A stretch of DNA of 7,952 nt, from assembly GCA_012799075.1 (NCBI GenBank), contig JAAZLZ010000094.1, forward strand, positions 1-7,952, written 5' to 3'. This DNA comes from Bacillota bacterium. GTDB taxonomy: Bacteria > Bacillota > Limnochordia > JAAZLZ01. Shown in pieces: positions 5,608-7,952 of this stretch (positions are counted from its first letter, which is position 1; every line of letters starts with the position of its first letter). The position numbers and the translations under genes are program-made. A model generated the notes under the pieces. It was not told the DNA's origin, did not search any database, and saw nothing but the letters and a program-made list of their open reading frames with translations.

Positions 5608-6552
5608 TTGAGTTACCATCATGTTCCAGTAATGCCCAAGGAAGTCTTGGAGGTTCTAGCCTGCCGGTCCGGAGGGACTTATGTGGACTGTACGGTGGGT
5701 GGTGGAGGTCATGCCCGCCTTGTCCTGGAGCAAATCGGACCCCAAGGTCGACTGATCGGCATCGACCGGGATCCTGCGGCTATTGCCGCTTCCCGGGAAA
5801 ACTTGCAGGAATTCGCCGACCAGCTTACCCTTGTCAGGGCCAACTTCTTTGGTCTTAAACAAGTCCTGTCGGATCTGGACCTGAAGGAAGTCGATGGCTT
5901 CCTGTTCGATTTGGGGGTTTCGTCCCACCAAGTGGATTTGCCTCAAAGGGGCTTTAGCTATATGCATAATGCTCCTTTAGATATGCGGATGGATCCGTCT
6001 GTACCTCGGACCGCCGCAGAATTGCTGAATACGGCTTCGGAGATGGAGTTGAGGGACATTATCCGCCGTTATGGGGAAGAGCGCTGGGCAGACCGGATTG
6101 CAGAGTTTATCGTGGCTGCCCGCCGAAAAGAGCCCTTCGTCACCACTTTTCAACTGGTGGACGTCATCAAGGAAGCCATCCCAGCCGCCGCCCGTCGACG
6201 GGGGCCCCATCCTGCCAAGAGAACCTTTCAAGCCCTGCGCATCGCGGTCAACGATGAGCTGGGGGGAATCGAAAAGGCCCTCCGGCAAGCTGTGGACCTG
6301 CTCAAGACCGGTGGACGAATCGGGGTTATTTCCTTTCATTCTCTGGAGGATCGGATTGTCAAAGGGACCTTTCGGGATCTGGCCCGGTCTTGCGTGTGCC
6401 CCCCAAAAGCCCCCGTCTGCATCTGCAACAAGGAACCCAAAGTGCGAGTCATCACCCCCCGACCCTTGGTTCCTAAACAGGAAGAAGTACAGGAAAATCC
6501 TCGGGCGCGCAGTGCCAAGCTCAGGGGCGCTGAAAAGTTGGGAAGGAAGTGA
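5608..6552 (+). CDS. rsmH: 16S rRNA (cytosine1402-N4)-methyltransferase RsmH (MraW)
   Basis: This 314-residue SAM-dependent methyltransferase modifies N4 of C1402 in the ribosomal P site of 16S rRNA. Family motifs are complete: the MSYHHVPVM opening, the SAM-binding loop DCTVGGGGHA (27-36), the acidic IDRDP (52-56), FDLGVSSHQVD (100-110), RRYGEERWA (153-161), HPAKRTFQALRIAVNDE (201-217) and SFHSLEDR (242-249). A cysteine cluster (C262, C264, C271, C273) and the NPRARSAKLR tail (297-306) are also typical. Length is normal. The start is TTG at 5608-5610 with GGGGG (5596-5600) 7 nt before it; the ATG at 5601 is in another frame, and no ATG or GTG in the correct frame gives the family N-terminus. 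The stop directly abuts the ftsL TTG start. Confidence 0.97.
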   Translation: MSYHHVPVMPKEVLEVLACRSGGTYVDCTVGGGGHARLVLEQIGPQGRLIGIDRDPAAIAASRENLQEFADQLTLVRANFFGLKQVLSDLDLKEVDGFLFDLGVSSHQVDLPQRGFSYMHNAPLDMRMDPSVPRTAAELLNTASEMELRDIIRRYGEERWADRIAEFIVAARRKEPFVTTFQLVDVIKEAIPAAARRRGPHPAKRTFQALRIAVNDELGGIEKALRQAVDLLKTGGRIGVISFHSLEDRIVKGTFRDLARSCVCPPKAPVCICNKEPKVRVITPRPLVPKQEEVQENPRARSAKLRGAEKLGRK

Positions 6553-7047
6553 TTGGAGATGACGGCGACTGCTCGTAAGCTGGAAGTCTATCAGGAGCCC
6601 CGTCCATTGAGAAAGCCCAAGCAAGGGAAATACGTGGTCAATCCCGTGGTTTTGGCAAGCTTCTTCATGGTATTGACGGTAGCCGTTGCCTTGGGTCAGA
6701 TTGCCTTACATACGACTATCGTCGAATTAGGCTACCAGCTTGAAGAGACCAAAAGGTTATTGGCCCAGGCGGAGTCCCAACACCAGCATTTGCAGGTGGA
6801 GCTCTTGCGGGTTGGATCACCAGAGTACGTGGAAAGGGCGGCTCGCGCCGAGCTGGGTATGATTAAACCGGATTCATACGAGTATATCGTTCTTAATACC
6901 GGGAGAAACCAGGAGGACATCCCTCACCGAAAAGAGCAAACGCCAACCCCGCCGACCGATTCTTTGCTGGCCAGTGTTTCCTCTTGGCTAGCCGGATGGT
7001 TCCTGCCGGGCGGCCAGGTAGAAGCCGGACGAATGGGCAGATTCTAG
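6553..7047 (+). CDS. ftsL: Cell division protein FtsL
   Basis: This 164-residue bitopic membrane protein is a divisome subunit that pairs with DivIC/FtsB and helps activate the septal peptidoglycan synthase. It has a basic cytoplasmic N-terminus (about 1-29), one membrane helix (about 31-53), and a leucine-zipper-like coiled coil (about 55-86: LEETKRLLAQAE, LQVELLRV). The conserved EYVERAARAELGMIKPDSYEYI segment follows at 91-112. Identification rests on this architecture and its place between rsmH and a class B PBP. The TTG directly after the rsmH stop is chosen because AAGGA (6543-6547) stands 5 nt upstream; the alternative ATG at 6559 would remove two residues and has poorer spacing. The tail (about 120-164) is longer than in B. 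subtilis FtsL and contains a Trp/Leu-rich segment, SLLASVSSWLAGWFLPGG (137-154). Confidence 0.88.
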   Translation: MEMTATARKLEVYQEPRPLRKPKQGKYVVNPVVLASFFMVLTVAVALGQIALHTTIVELGYQLEETKRLLAQAESQHQHLQVELLRVGSPEYVERAARAELGMIKPDSYEYIVLNTGRNQEDIPHRKEQTPTPPTDSLLASVSSWLAGWFLPGGQVEAGRMGRF

Positions 7048-7056
7048 GGGGTTGCC

Positions 7057-7952
7057 ATGGTGAAGCCAATTACTTCCGCGGTGGTTCGCCGGAGGGTTGC
7101 TTGCCTTTGCGTCCTTTTGTGCCTGGCGGTCGTCCTCGTTATCATACGTCTATTTTATCTTCAGGTTTACCGGACCGATGCCTTTCACGACAAGGCCTTA
7201 AGCCAACGGCTGCGCAATATGTCCATCGATGCCCATCGGGGGACCATCTATGATCGGAACATGAACGAGTTGGCCTTGACCGTTTCATCGACGGCCATCG
7301 AGGCCCATTTGATGGAAGTAAGGGATCCGGACCAGACAGCCGGAAAGCTTGCTCCGGTATTAGGCCGAGATCGAACTGAACTGAAGCGGATTCTCACCCG
7401 CCCTGCCGCTAGGGCTTGGGTAGCCCGGGGCCTGGACGCGAAGACGGCCCGCTCAATTAAAGAGATGGACCTGGACGGCATCCGCCTGGTGCAAAGGCCC
7501 CATCGATTCTATCCCAACGGTCAGCTGGCTGCCCATGTTCTTGGCATCGTCGGTGTGGACAACCAGGGGCTGGAGGGGCTTGAGTATGCTTTAGACCCAG
7601 TTCTGGCTGGTGTTGCGGGCAGGGCCTTGGTGGAAACCGATGCCGCCGGCCGTCAGATACCCGGAGGTGTTCAGCGAAACGTCTCTCCCCAGGATGGGGA
7701 GAGCGTTGTTTTGACCATCGACAAAGTGATCCAATACATCGCGGAGCGGGAACTGGCTCGAGCCGTCGAAGAGACCGGCTCCCGACAAGGCGTCTTGTTG
7801 GTGATGGACCCTAGGACAGGAGAGGTACTAGCCTTAGCTGTGCATCCCTCCTTCGATCCCAATTGCTACTGGGATTACGGTAAGGAAGTACGGCGCTGTG
7901 CTGCCTGTGTCGATCAATATGAGCCCGGCTCCACCATGAAGATCTTCACCAC
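7057..7952 (+). CDS. ftsI: Class B penicillin-binding protein (FtsI/PbpB/SpoVD type), 3' end beyond window
   Basis: An open frame from the ATG at 7057 runs without a stop to the window end (298 complete codons). The product is a monofunctional peptidoglycan transpeptidase of the division machinery. A short cytoplasmic N-terminus with RRR is followed by one membrane helix (about 14-35). The PBP dimerisation/pedestal domain shows HRGTIYDRNMNELA (65-78) and the HRFYPNGQLAAHVLGIVG segment with GLEGLEYALD (about 149-180). The transpeptidase domain starts with ESVVLTIDKVIQYIAE and DPRTGEVLALA, and reaches the active-site S292-T-M-K295 within YEPGST. SxN and KTG motifs lie outside the window. AGGGGG (7046-7051) stands 5 nt before the ATG and overlaps the ftsL stop. 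Whether it is the vegetative FtsI/PbpB or the sporulation SpoVD cannot be told without the C-terminus, where PASTA domains may occur. The residue after DRN is Met rather than the usual Gly. Confidence 0.93.
   Translation, partial: MVKPITSAVVRRRVACLCVLLCLAVVLVIIRLFYLQVYRTDAFHDKALSQRLRNMSIDAHRGTIYDRNMNELALTVSSTAIEAHLMEVRDPDQTAGKLAPVLGRDRTELKRILTRPAARAWVARGLDAKTARSIKEMDLDGIRLVQRPHRFYPNGQLAAHVLGIVGVDNQGLEGLEYALDPVLAGVAGRALVETDAAGRQIPGGVQRNVSPQDGESVVLTIDKVIQYIAERELARAVEETGSRQGVLLVMDPRTGEVLALAVHPSFDPNCYWDYGKEVRRCAACVDQYEPGSTMKIFT

Noticed and set aside
5977..6624. A 215-codon minus-strand frame opposite rsmH and ftsL.
   Set aside because: It is the shadow of well-supported genes with complete family motifs and spans their junction; no ribosome site or recognisable domain.

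Overview
The window looks like a chromosomal segment of a Bacillota (Firmicutes)-type bacterium, possibly one of the deep or diderm-leaning classes such as Limnochordia or relatives. This placement is inference. The sequence basis is the start of a Gram-positive-style division and cell-wall (dcw) cluster (mraZ-rsmH-ftsL-class B PBP), strong AGGAGG-type Shine-Dalgarno sites, use of TTG and GTG starts, moderately high GC, and a type A RNase P RNA. One item fits a monoderm poorly: the solute-binding protein has a plain Sec signal peptide and no lipobox cysteine.

Layout. Positions 1-45 hold an extended -10 promoter reading into rnpB (about 46-389, + strand), the RNA subunit of RNase P. A long hairpin (396-436) separates rnpB from four transport genes that all read on the minus strand. 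In transcription order these are tctC (4713-3757), tctA (3731-2226) and tctB (2220-1774), which together make a complete tripartite tricarboxylate transporter (TTT), then a dicarboxylate/amino acid:cation symporter of the DAACS (GltP/DctA) family (1649-441). A strong hairpin overlaps the tctC stop and may set subunit stoichiometry. The tctB-symporter gap carries a weak promoter candidate and a strong Shine-Dalgarno site followed by a tiny possible leader ORF.

From about 4800 rightward everything reads on the + strand. First comes a 57-residue four-cysteine protein of unknown function (4848-5021). A 133-bp gap with three 10-bp direct repeats resembling MraZ operators follows. Then come mraZ, rsmH, ftsL and the first 298 codons of a class B penicillin-binding protein (FtsI/PbpB/SpoVD type) that runs off the window. 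That last gene has no stop in the window but is clearly real.

How the genes work together. The minus-strand block is a carboxylate-uptake module: a binding-protein-dependent high-affinity system and a single-component symporter for related C4-dicarboxylate or acidic amino acid substrates. The plus-strand block is the septation and peptidoglycan operon, probably autoregulated by MraZ through the repeats in its leader. I see no CRISPR array, insertion sequence, phage gene, tRNA or toxin-antitoxin pair, and no convincing new system. The items most worth a second look are the Cys4 mini-protein beside the dcw cluster, the intercistronic hairpin and C-A-B gene order of the tct operon, the leader mini-ORF, the MraZ boxes, and the FtsL C-terminal extension.
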